The notes beneath the pieces were generated by a model. It worked only from the letters and a program-made list of their open reading frames with translations, was not told the origin of the DNA and made no database searches. A stretch of 53,023 bases of DNA, from positions 1 through 53,023 of the forward strand of contig CAIWEX010000821.1 of the NCBI GenBank assembly GCA_903911795.1, given 5' to 3'. The position numbers and the translations under genes are program-made. The DNA comes from an uncultured Schlesneria sp. GTDB taxonomy: Bacteria; Planctomycetota; Planctomycetia; Planctomycetales; Planctomycetaceae. Below are positions 8,624 through 16,576 of the stretch, piece after piece (the stretch's first letter is position 1; every line of letters starts with the position of its first letter).

Positions 8624-9322
8624 TTACCTGTTGAGCGGTCGCGTGTTGAAAGCAATGGCGTCACCAAGAGCACGTAACGCGCGTTGGGCCGCTTCAAAGT
8701 GCCGAACGCCTGCAATCATCTGCACCATCTCTTCGACCTGGGTCGAGTTGCTCAGTTCGCGATATCCCTGAAAGACATCTGGTAAAACGGTTGACGTCTT
8801 CAGATTCGCAGGGGCTTGAAAATACGTGGCACCGACACGCTGTAACGCATTGGGGTCTTCGAAGGCCACAACGCGCAGTTGGTCCACTTCCACTCCGTCA
8901 GCGATCACCGCGCCGTTTCCAAGAACTTCGATTTCTGCGGTTCCAGGTGGCAGGTCAATCATGCCGCCTGATCCCATCGCAGGAAGTCCGTCCATCGTCA
9001 CAACGCGCCCTTCCTGATTCATCTGGAACACGCCGTTGCGGGTATATACTGGCCCGTTTGGCCCCTGAATGGTGAAGAAACCCGGTCCATCCAGTGCCAG
9101 GTCCAGCTTATGTCCCGTGAACTGCATCGTTCCCGGAGTGTGATCCGTATGGACAGTTGCCGTTGGTCCCTGAATCTCGTTTGTCGTACCGGGAGCATCG
9201 AATCGGACCAGTTGACGAAGGTAGCCCGGCTTGACGGAATGACTGAGGTTCTGCGCAATGGCGTCCTGCTGCAACGCCGTTGCATTCATTCCGCTCGCAG
9301 CACTGTAAAGGCCTCGAATCAC
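8624..9322 (-). CDS. flgF: FlgF-like proximal rod protein
   Basis: This flagellar rod/hook-family protein begins VIRGLYSAASGMNATALQQD and ends with the D0 helix EEMVQMIAGVRHFEAAQRAL, with a central GPGFFTIQGPNGPVYTRNGVF motif. At 232 residues and directly before flgG it fits FlgF, the proximal rod protein. Two in-frame GTG codons sit at 9328 and 9322; GGAG is 3 nt before the first and 9 nt before the second, so 9322 was taken. An ATG at 9385 would add 21 residues that do not look like the family. It is the first gene of the flgF-G-A-H-I-J-N-K-L operon. FlgG-type assignment is possible but less likely. Confidence 0.82.
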   Translation of the reverse strand: MIRGLYSAASGMNATALQQDAIAQNLSHSVKPGYLRQLVRFDAPGTTNEIQGPTATVHTDHTPGTMQFTGHKLDLALDGPGFFTIQGPNGPVYTRNGVFQMNQEGRVVTMDGLPAMGSGGMIDLPPGTAEIEVLGNGAVIADGVEVDQLRVVAFEDPNALQRVGATYFQAPANLKTSTVLPDVFQGYRELSNSTQVEEMVQMIAGVRHFEAAQRALRALGDAIAFNTRPLNR

Positions 9323-9917
9323 GGTCACTCGCTCCGTTGGAACAGTCAACCGGCAAGTCCTGCCGATGTCTGTATGACGTCTCACGCTTCTGTTTCAGGA
9401 AATTCAGGGCACACTTGGACGATCCCAGAATTCCCCTGTTCGAAAAGCATCGGACTGTTCGGGGCGTAACGATAAATCTGACTGTTCCAGCCGGGTCGAC
9501 TTATCCCAACTTCGCAGTCTTAGCGGGCTGGTAAGAAGTCTGGGGGCAAAATTCGGTCAAAAGGCGTTCATGCTGGCGGTAGACTCAACGCAGTCTCTGC
9601 ATTTTACGTGACGGGAGATGTCGTCCTAATTTGCGGAATCGTTCGGTGCGAAGTAGTAGGGATTGTGACCTTATGTGCGTGTCGTTTGGTGGAAGTGATC
9701 GAAACGAATGATTTGGTTCGACGTTAAATCAAAGCAGCTTCGAGGTTGCTGACGTGATTTGTCAGCCACAAGACGCTGGAACAGTCAAAACCGGACGCTA
9801 GTGCGTTCCGGCTGATTGATCAAACTTGAAAAACAGGTTGTGACACTCGTGCTGTGAGGCCTCGATCCAGATTGGAGCGAGGTACCAGATTCCACCAATC
9901 GATCGTAAGTTTGTCCT
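9323..9917. other. Divergent intergenic region between the flagellar operon and the second flgG-like gene
   Basis: About 590 bp without a credible gene. It must carry the promoters of the minus-strand flagellar operon and of the plus-strand flgG-like gene, but I found no convincing sigma-70, sigma-28 or sigma-54 box on either strand. It contains one copy of the CCGG hairpin repeat (9787-9817). Confidence 0.6.
9787..9817 (+). repeat. CCGG hairpin repeat, copy 1
   Basis: The block AAAACCGGACGC-TAGT-GCGTTCCGGCTGAT can fold as CCGGA-CGC / GCG-T-TCCGG with a four-base loop TAGT and a single bulged T. The same block occurs at 24016 and 26060 with loop TAGC. The loop base is the only difference inside the core of the three copies, which are all on the same strand. 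Confidence 0.8.
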
Positions 9918-10667
9918 ATGTTGATGACTGGAATGACTACCGCGTCATCGGCGATGGATGCCTTCCAGACATCGCTGGAAGCGTCCGCCAATAACATGGC
10001 GAACGCCAACACGACCGCGTTCAAGCGGAGCATTGTTGATTTTCAGGACCTGCTGTACACGGGGCAACCGAATCAACAGATCGGGACCGGCGTTAAAGTC
10101 TCTGACATTTCCACGCGAGACTTTAAACAGGGGGCCGAGGAAAGCACTGGCCGTGAGCTGGACCTGTTCATTTCCGGAAACGGCTTCTTTGCTGTACAGC
10201 ACGCAGACGGAAGCACGAAGTACACGCGCGACGGTACGTTTCAACGCGATGCCCTCGGGCAACTTGTCACGTCAACCGGAGATGTCGTACAGCCGCCGAT
10301 CACGTTTCCGTCCGATACGGTTTCGACGTCGATCAGTTCCGATGGTGTGGTATCGGTCGTAACCAGTGGCGGGCAAGTCAAGGTTCTGGGGCAACTGCAA
10401 CTGACGACCTTTCCGAATCCGGCAGGACTGAATCAGGAAGCGAACAATCTCTTCAGTGCGACCGTGGCATCAGGAACCCCAACGACGGGAATTCCCGGCA
10501 CGAATGGAATCGGGGCCGTCAAGCAAAAGTCGGTCGAGCAGTCCAACGTCGATCTGACCTCTGAAATGACGGCACTGGTGACGGCTCAACGGGGTTTCGA
10601 TGCAAACTCACGCGTGATCAAGACCGCCGATCAGATTGTGTCCTCATCGCTGGACCTCGTCCGATAG
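9918..10667 (+). CDS. Second FlgG-like rod/hook-family protein
   Basis: This 249-residue protein aligns end to end with the FlgG at 7827-8615. The N-terminus MLMTGMTTASSAMDAFQTSL, then NNMANANTTAFKRSIVDFQDLL, matches the rod signature position for position, which supports the ATG at 9918 despite a poor ribosome binding site. The C-terminus (VDLTSEMTALVTAQRGFDAN, then KTADQIVSSSLDLVR) is the D0 helix. It is transcribed away from the operon that holds flgF and flgG. It may be a proximal rod protein (FlgF type) or a specialised rod segment; which of the two minus-strand and this copy is FlgF cannot be settled by eye. Confidence 0.85.
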   Translation: MLMTGMTTASSAMDAFQTSLEASANNMANANTTAFKRSIVDFQDLLYTGQPNQQIGTGVKVSDISTRDFKQGAEESTGRELDLFISGNGFFAVQHADGSTKYTRDGTFQRDALGQLVTSTGDVVQPPITFPSDTVSTSISSDGVVSVVTSGGQVKVLGQLQLTTFPNPAGLNQEANNLFSATVASGTPTTGIPGTNGIGAVKQKSVEQSNVDLTSEMTALVTAQRGFDANSRVIKTADQIVSSSLDLVR

Positions 10668-10817
10668 TCAACGTCGCCATCTTTACTCCGCCGGATGAGC
10701 CTTCGTCGTTGAATTCAAGTAAAGCATCTGAAAGTTCTTCGTTCGCCGATTGACGCGTAAGTCTGGATTGCGTGCAAAACCGTTGCAATCGCTCCAACAA
10801 GCCAGTCGAACAATCCC

Positions 10818-10836
10818 CATGAGCGAACGGCTCATG
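10818..10836. repeat. Inverted repeat upstream of the HDOD gene
   Basis: CATGAGC-GAACG-GCTCATG has perfect 7-bp arms and a 5-base loop, 91 nt before the HDOD start and about 150 nt after the flgG-like stop. It has no T-run, so an operator is at least as likely as a terminator. The rest of the 259-bp gap shows nothing recognisable. Confidence 0.4.
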
Positions 10837-10926
10837 AATTTCGCAAGTTTTACATATGCGATTCGATACGAGATCAGGATAGACCCTGAAGTTCCTTTTT
10901 GCTTACCGCGGTGAAGGAAGTTATCG

Positions 10927-11841
10927 ATGGAAGCCCTTCTGAGCCAACCCGAGACGATGCGCATGAGCCCTCCTGAGGAGTTACGGACTCGGCTTTTGCA
11001 TCAGACGTCAGGCTGGCAGATGCTGCCCGATATTGCCGTCAAGGCGCTGGCCATGGCGCGTGATCCAAATTGCTCAATCAAAGAATTTTCGTCTGTCATT
11101 GAGCGCGATCCCAAACTCGCGACGGAAATCCTGCGAATTACCAATAGCGCTTTTTATGCGGCTCGTTCACCGATCATGAACTTGAAGCAGGCAGTCACCC
11201 GCCTGGGCTTCGCTCATTGTCGCAATGTGATCCTGGCTGCCAGCCTCGGCAGCGCGATGCGTAAGCTGCCGCTGGCCGAAGCCTGGATGCAACTTGTCCT
11301 GTGGCGACATTCCGTTTTGACAGGCATCATTTCGATGTCTATCAATCGAGAATTCAGTCTGGGATTCCTGGGTGAAGAGTTCACGGCAGGTTTGATTCAT
11401 GATGTGGGCCGATCTCTGTTCGGTGTGATTGCTCCAACGAATTTCGCTGCTGCAGATCCACTGGACTTCGAAGAATCTGGTGATTTTCTGCAGCGAGAAC
11501 GCGATGTTTTGCATACCGATCATTGTGAACTGGGTGCCTGGTTCATCGCTCACAACAAGCTTCCCGATGCATTGATTGCCGTCGTTGCCTGTCATCATGC
11601 CCCGACTGCATCTCCAGAAGAGCATTTGAAACTCGTCGCGGCAACCGCAGTTGCGGATCATATGGCGAACTATCTGCAGCGGCAGGGTTCTGCAGAGGGT
11701 TACGATCCAGAGACGAATCTGGCCGTTGAGTCCCTGTTCAGTGATCGTCGCCGCGAAGACTACTGCCGAGTGGCTCATGTGATCATGTCAGACGCGTTGA
11801 GGGAAGCGAATTCCCCCAACGGAGCATTCGCACTTCATTAG
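10927..11841 (+). CDS. HDOD domain signalling protein
   Basis: The protein has 304 residues. An HDOD domain (a relative of HD phosphohydrolases that usually lacks full metal ligands) covers about residues 25-225: LLHQTSGWQMLPDIAVKALA, then DPKLATEILRITNSAFYAAR, LKQAVTRLGFAHCRNVIL, and the helical core FTAGLIHDVGRSLFGVIAP with an HDVG remnant of the HD motif. HDOD proteins act in chemotaxis, motility and regulatory signalling in the cytoplasm. GAAGG lies 6 nt before the ATG. The TAG stop shares one base with the GTG of the next gene (TAGTG), so this gene and the receiver gene are probably translationally coupled. Position beside flagellar genes suggests a role in motility control, which is inference. 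Confidence 0.9.
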   Translation: MEALLSQPETMRMSPPEELRTRLLHQTSGWQMLPDIAVKALAMARDPNCSIKEFSSVIERDPKLATEILRITNSAFYAARSPIMNLKQAVTRLGFAHCRNVILAASLGSAMRKLPLAEAWMQLVLWRHSVLTGIISMSINREFSLGFLGEEFTAGLIHDVGRSLFGVIAPTNFAAADPLDFEESGDFLQRERDVLHTDHCELGAWFIAHNKLPDALIAVVACHHAPTASPEEHLKLVAATAVADHMANYLQRQGSAEGYDPETNLAVESLFSDRRREDYCRVAHVIMSDALREANSPNGAFALH

Positions 11842-12380
11842 TGAATTCTGTTCAGATTCCACCCGGGTTCGAAGACTTTCGAACCGGAGACCCACCCGTG
11901 CGTCAGCCAATCCGAGTGATGATCGCGAATGATTCGGCCGTGATCCGCCGTCTGGTTTCAGAGGCGCTTCTCGATGCGGAAGGGTTCGAGGTTTACCCTG
12001 CGATCAATGGATCTGATGCCGTCAACCAGCTTCAGACTGCTCGCCCCGACGTTCTGGTTCTGGACACAGAAATGCCGGTGATGAACGGCGTGCAGGCAAT
12101 TCGTGCCATACGCGAACTGGATACCATTCTCCCGATCATCATGTTGTGCCTGTCGACGGAATCGAGTCTGCTGGCAATGGCTCAGGCAATTCCCGCGGGG
12201 GCAAATGACGTGGCGAAATTCACTTTGCGAATGGGGCATGTCGCATCCGCCAAGAAAATGCTACGCGACGAACTGCTTCCCAAGATTCGCTTCTGGGCTG
12301 ATCTTCATACGCAAAAGCTCATCGACAGTCCAACAACGAATACTGTCGCACTTTCGTCGCTTGAGACGGGGCAGCAATAA
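11841..12380 (+). CDS. Single-domain response regulator, CheB-type receiver
   Basis: The 179-residue protein consists of one receiver domain (about residues 24-145) and a short tail with no output domain. The domain begins IRVMIANDSAVIRRLVSEAL, like CheB receivers. The phospho-acceptor is Asp in VLVLDTEMPVMNG; the conserved Ser is in LCLSTES and the conserved Lys in DVAKFTLR. One residue of the usual acidic pair is replaced (AND instead of DD), which could lower metal affinity. The start is a GTG overlapping the HDOD stop; an internal GTG at 11899 is an alternative. It probably acts by protein contact, either with the HDOD partner or as an acceptor for the downstream kinase. Confidence 0.85.
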   Translation: MNSVQIPPGFEDFRTGDPPVRQPIRVMIANDSAVIRRLVSEALLDAEGFEVYPAINGSDAVNQLQTARPDVLVLDTEMPVMNGVQAIRAIRELDTILPIIMLCLSTESSLLAMAQAIPAGANDVAKFTLRMGHVASAKKMLRDELLPKIRFWADLHTQKLIDSPTTNTVALSSLETGQQ

Positions 12381-12656
12381 GTGACGATCGAATCGTAGTT
12401 GGCTGTCCGCAGAATCCGGAACTTCAGCATAGTCACCGCAATCGTCTGAATCGTCGTGACAGTGCAACTTCAGCCGCGAATCACTGCTCCGTGAGACATT
12501 GGTGCGAATCCATACGACACATCTGCGTGACCTGCCGATCTGTATTGAAAGCTGCCATTTGATTTGCTGCTGGAATCCGAACCCGCCGAAAACTGCCAAC
12601 CTGAGGTCTTTAATGACCAGCCTCCAGACCGCGATCAGGCTGACTCGGAGTCGCTT

Positions 12657-15600
12657 GTGAAAAATTTGTTTCAACGCATCTTTGAGCCCGCGATTCAGTT
12701 TCTGAACCGATATCCGTTTCCGCGCAAATTCGCGATCACGGGGACGCTCGTTGTATTGCCGCTGGTATTCGTGACCTGGCAATACATGGCGATGTTGAAT
12801 CACGGAGTCGAGCTATCACAGGAAGAATTGGCAGGGAACCATACAATTCGACAACTGGTTCCGTTATGGCGTTCGCTCCGCGAGTTTCACCTGGCGATGC
12901 TTGTTGCCACATCCCAGGGACACCCGCGTCGTGACGATGTGATTGCTGGCCTGAAAACTCAGGTCGAAATCCATCTGAATGAAATTGTAGCGGCAGATGC
13001 TGAGTATAAACTGCTTCATTATTCGTCACGCTGGAGTACATTCCAGGCGAAACTACGAATCTTGCTTGATTCGCCTTCAGGCGAACAGCCCATGTTTGCT
13101 GAGCCCGCGGTTGTGTCGGACCTGATTGATGACATCAGGACCGTGTTGCGACAGGTCGCGGATATCTCCACCCTTTCTGTCGATCCGCATCTCGACAGTC
13201 AACATCTGTCGAACAGCATCACGTCATTGATTCCTGATCTCGTCGACAGGGAAGATCGGTTGCGAGATCAGATCGCCCAGACAACAGGCGACAACGATCA
13301 TCAACTGTTGGACCTGAAGCTGGCTGAGTTCAATGGTGGAGTCAATGTCCTTTTCGACAGTGTCAATCAGAACCTGAATCAGGCGATGTTGAACAACGGC
13401 CAGGTTCGGTCACGGCTGAGCGTCTTGCTGAACGTGGTCAGGAACGAAGTTCGGCGGATTGATTCCGGGATACGCCAGCGTCATTTCCAGACGGACGATG
13501 CCCCCTCTCTTGGTGAACTCGATTCGCAAGCAGCCGCCGCAATTCGCGAAACGGTTTCTCTGCTCGTCGCATGTCAGGATGCATTTGAAGAGACTGTCGA
13601 ATTGAGAACTCATCAGGCCCGCCAATGGCGGTGGTTTCTACTGCTGGCGGCGCTGGCACCGTTGTCACTGGCAGCCTATCTTGTCGTCGGACTTTGCATG
13701 GCCATTGTTCAGACGGCTGACCGGATGCGTGATGTTACAAACAACATTCTTTCCGAAGACCGGACCGCTCCTCTCAATCTTACCATTGATGCTCAAGATG
13801 AACTGGGGCGGATGATCGATCATTTTGGCAGACTGGCGGTCCGACTGCGTGAAGAATGGGCCCTGGCTCATGCGGAAGCGGTTCGAGCATCGCAGGCCGA
13901 AGAGTCATTGCGTGTGAATCAGGAACGATTCAACCTGGTTTTGCAGGGTGCCAATGACGGGATCTGGGACTGGGACTTGCAGACGGATCGTGTCTTCTAC
14001 TCGGATCGATTCAAGGAACTGCTCGGTCACGAGAACGGTGAGTTTGACGTCTGGCTTTCAGCGCTCGCTGATATCTTGCATCCCGATGATTTCGACATGA
14101 CATGGCGCGCAGTTGAGCGACACTTTCATGACCGCGAGCCTTATCACATTGAACATCGACTGCGAACAAAAAGTGGCGAATATCGCTGGTTTTTGGAGCG
14201 TGGGCAGGCGGTCTGGGATGAGAAGGGTGTACCGATCCGGATGGCCGGATCGATCAAGGATATCACGACGCGAAAGGCGACCGAAGCACGTGAACGCGTT
14301 CGTAACCGCGTGCTGGAACTGCTCGCAGCAGGTGCCTCGCTGGCCGAGGTTCTTGAGCCTCTGGTTCGCAGTGTCGAAGCCGAGAATTCCCAACTGCGCG
14401 GATCAATCCTGCTGTTGGACAAGGAACGGAAGCGACTGCAGACGACTGCTGCTCCGAATCTTCCAGAATTCTATTCAAAGATCATCAACGGCGTCGAAAT
14501 TGGAATGGGCGTCGGCAGTTGTGGAACGGCGGCGTTTCTTGGCCAGCGTGTGATCGTCGAAGACATTTCTACGCATCCCTACTGGGGCGGATACCGGGAA
14601 CTCGCCGCTCGAGCAGGCTTGGCGTCCTGCTGGTCCGAGCCGATCCGGGACAAGTCCGGGGCGGTTCTGGGAACCTTTGCCATCTATGGAACGACCCCAG
14701 GGGCTCCTACGGAAAGTGACATTCGGTTGATCGAAGTTGCTGCGAATCTGGCTGGAATTGCCATCGAGCGAAAGCAGGTCGAAGCGGCCCTGCGTGAAAG
14801 TGAAGAACGTTGGAAGTTTGCGCTGGAAGGTGCCGGAGACGGAGTCTGGGACTGGAACATTCAGTCGGGTGAAGTCGTCTTTTCGCGCCGATGGGCCGAA
14901 ATGCTGGGGTTCGAAGAACACGAACTCGAAAATACGATGGAGAGTTGGAGAAACAGGATCTACCCCGAAGATCTTCCCGCAGTCCTTTCGAGCCTGCAGG
15001 ACTACCTGGAAGGAAAAACGGTCACCTATACGCATGAACACCGGATGGTCTGTCAAAACGGAAACGTGAAATGGATCTTGAGCCGGGGAATCATTGTCAG
15101 TTGTGATACATCAGGTGCGGCCATGCGCATGATCGGAACGAATTCCGACATCACTGACCGCAAACGAATGGAAGAAGACTCACATCGTTATCTCCAGCAA
15201 GTGGAAGCGTCGCGTGATCGAATTACCGAACAGTCGATCCAGTTGATTCGTCAATCGGAAGAACTGGCGCGCGCCCGCGACCAGGCAGAAGCCGCCGCTC
15301 GAGCGAAAAGCGAATTCCTGGCGAATATGAGTCACGAGCTACGAACACCACTCACCGCCATTCTGGGCTACGCAGATCTGATCTACGATGAAGATGGCGA
15401 AGGGACTGATAATCCTCACCGCGAGACGATCGACATCATTCGAAATAATGGACGGCATCTGCAGGAATTGATCGACGACATCCTGGATCTTTCGAAGATT
15501 GAAGCGGACCGGATGACGTTGGAACTGGCCGAAGTTTCGCCGCGAGAACTTGTTGAAGATGTACTGCGATTGATGCAATTGCGTGCTCGCGAGAAAGGGT

Positions 15601-16496
15601 TGGTCCTGCAGGCCGAGTATCTTTTCCCGATGCCAAAACACGTCACGACAGATGCGCTTCGCGTGCGCCAGATTTTGGTCAACCTGATTGGAAACGCCAT
15701 CAAGTTTACCGAACGCGGCAGTATCCGTGTCACCGTAAGATATGACGATGTCACTCGGCGTCAGATCTTTTCGGTCGCCGACAGTGGGATCGGAATCAAG
15801 CCCGAGCAACTGGAACGACTCTTCACACCGTTCTCACAAGCCGACGCATCAATGTCGCGCCGATTTGGGGGAACAGGACTAGGGCTTTCGATTTCCAAGC
15901 GTCTGGCTCAGATGCTGGGCGGAGACATTTCTGCCAGCAGCACATTCGGCGTGGGAAGCGACTTCACACTGGAGATCGCAGCGGGCTCAGAGGCCATCAT
16001 GGTGATGGCGGAGCCCTCAAATACTGTTGAGCCATCGACTCTTGTTCGACCCGTGACCACTTCGCCCATGAAATTATCGGGGCGAATTCTGCTCGCAGAA
16101 GATGTCTTGGCAAATCAAAAACTGATTGCGTTCCTGCTGCAAAAATGGGGCGCGGTCGTTCAGGTGGTCGACAATGGACTGCTGGCGGTCAACGCAGCAC
16201 TGCTTGCCAGCAACGCCGGACAGGCGTTCGATCTGATCCTGATGGATATCCAGATGCCTGAAATGGATGGCTACACCGCTACGGCAACACTGCGTCGCCA
16301 GGGTTACGCAGGCAGAATTATTGCATTGACGGCACATGCCTCAGATGACGACCGCGACCGGTGCCTCACTTCTGGATTCGATAGCTTTGCTGTGAAGCCG
16401 ATTCAGAAAGACCAGCTCTTCGCCGTATGCCGCACGCAACTCGAATTGAGTTCCAATTCAAGTGCCCCAGTGACGCACGAGACATCCATTACGTAG
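12657..16496 (+). CDS. Hybrid sensor histidine kinase with PAS-GAF-PAS and receiver
   Basis: This 1279-residue inner-membrane kinase reads in order: TM1 (about 24-45), periplasmic sensor region (46-324), TM2 (325-352), HAMP (352-405), PAS (423-540, GANDGIWDWDL), GAF (545-705), second PAS (718-836, GAGDGVWDWNI), coiled coil, HisKA with the phospho-His in NMSHELRTPL (His 893), HATPase (NLIGNAIKFTERG; DSGIGIKPEQLERLFTPFSQ; GGTGLGLSISKRL) and a C-terminal receiver (LLAEDVLANQ; LILMDIQMPEMDG, Asp 1197; conserved Lys in FAVKPI). The GTG at 12657 has GGAG 6 nt upstream; the frame extends to a TTG at 12564 without a ribosome binding site. The 276-bp gap before it shows nothing else. The signal sensed is unknown. 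Confidence 0.95.
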   Translation: MKNLFQRIFEPAIQFLNRYPFPRKFAITGTLVVLPLVFVTWQYMAMLNHGVELSQEELAGNHTIRQLVPLWRSLREFHLAMLVATSQGHPRRDDVIAGLKTQVEIHLNEIVAADAEYKLLHYSSRWSTFQAKLRILLDSPSGEQPMFAEPAVVSDLIDDIRTVLRQVADISTLSVDPHLDSQHLSNSITSLIPDLVDREDRLRDQIAQTTGDNDHQLLDLKLAEFNGGVNVLFDSVNQNLNQAMLNNGQVRSRLSVLLNVVRNEVRRIDSGIRQRHFQTDDAPSLGELDSQAAAAIRETVSLLVACQDAFEETVELRTHQARQWRWFLLLAALAPLSLAAYLVVGLCMAIVQTADRMRDVTNNILSEDRTAPLNLTIDAQDELGRMIDHFGRLAVRLREEWALAHAEAVRASQAEESLRVNQERFNLVLQGANDGIWDWDLQTDRVFYSDRFKELLGHENGEFDVWLSALADILHPDDFDMTWRAVERHFHDREPYHIEHRLRTKSGEYRWFLERGQAVWDEKGVPIRMAGSIKDITTRKATEARERVRNRVLELLAAGASLAEVLEPLVRSVEAENSQLRGSILLLDKERKRLQTTAAPNLPEFYSKIINGVEIGMGVGSCGTAAFLGQRVIVEDISTHPYWGGYRELAARAGLASCWSEPIRDKSGAVLGTFAIYGTTPGAPTESDIRLIEVAANLAGIAIERKQVEAALRESEERWKFALEGAGDGVWDWNIQSGEVVFSRRWAEMLGFEEHELENTMESWRNRIYPEDLPAVLSSLQDYLEGKTVTYTHEHRMVCQNGNVKWILSRGIIVSCDTSGAAMRMIGTNSDITDRKRMEEDSHRYLQQVEASRDRITEQSIQLIRQSEELARARDQAEAAARAKSEFLANMSHELRTPLTAILGYADLIYDEDGEGTDNPHRETIDIIRNNGRHLQELIDDILDLSKIEADRMTLELAEVSPRELVEDVLRLMQLRAREKGLVLQAEYLFPMPKHVTTDALRVRQILVNLIGNAIKFTERGSIRVTVRYDDVTRRQIFSVADSGIGIKPEQLERLFTPFSQADASMSRRFGGTGLGLSISKRLAQMLGGDISASSTFGVGSDFTLEIAAGSEAIMVMAEPSNTVEPSTLVRPVTTSPMKLSGRILLAEDVLANQKLIAFLLQKWGAVVQVVDNGLLAVNAALLASNAGQAFDLILMDIQMPEMDGYTATATLRRQGYAGRIIALTAHASDDDRDRCLTSGFDSFAVKPIQKDQLFAVCRTQLELSSNSSAPVTHETSIT

Positions 16497-16576
16497 GTGT
16501 GTTCAACGGTTGCCGCAGTCGCTGTAGAATGGCGTTCCGACGTGGTCAAGCAGATGACAACCAGGAGAACGTGGTC

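Noticed and set aside
10718-10755. Sigma-28-like TAAAG ... GCCGATTG upstream of the HDOD gene
   Set aside because: The spacing between the two boxes (about 17 bases after TAAAGCAT) does not fit the usual 11 and the -10 part is imperfect.
14475-15056. Minus-strand frame of 193 codons
   Set aside because: Antisense to the GAF/PAS region of the hybrid kinase.
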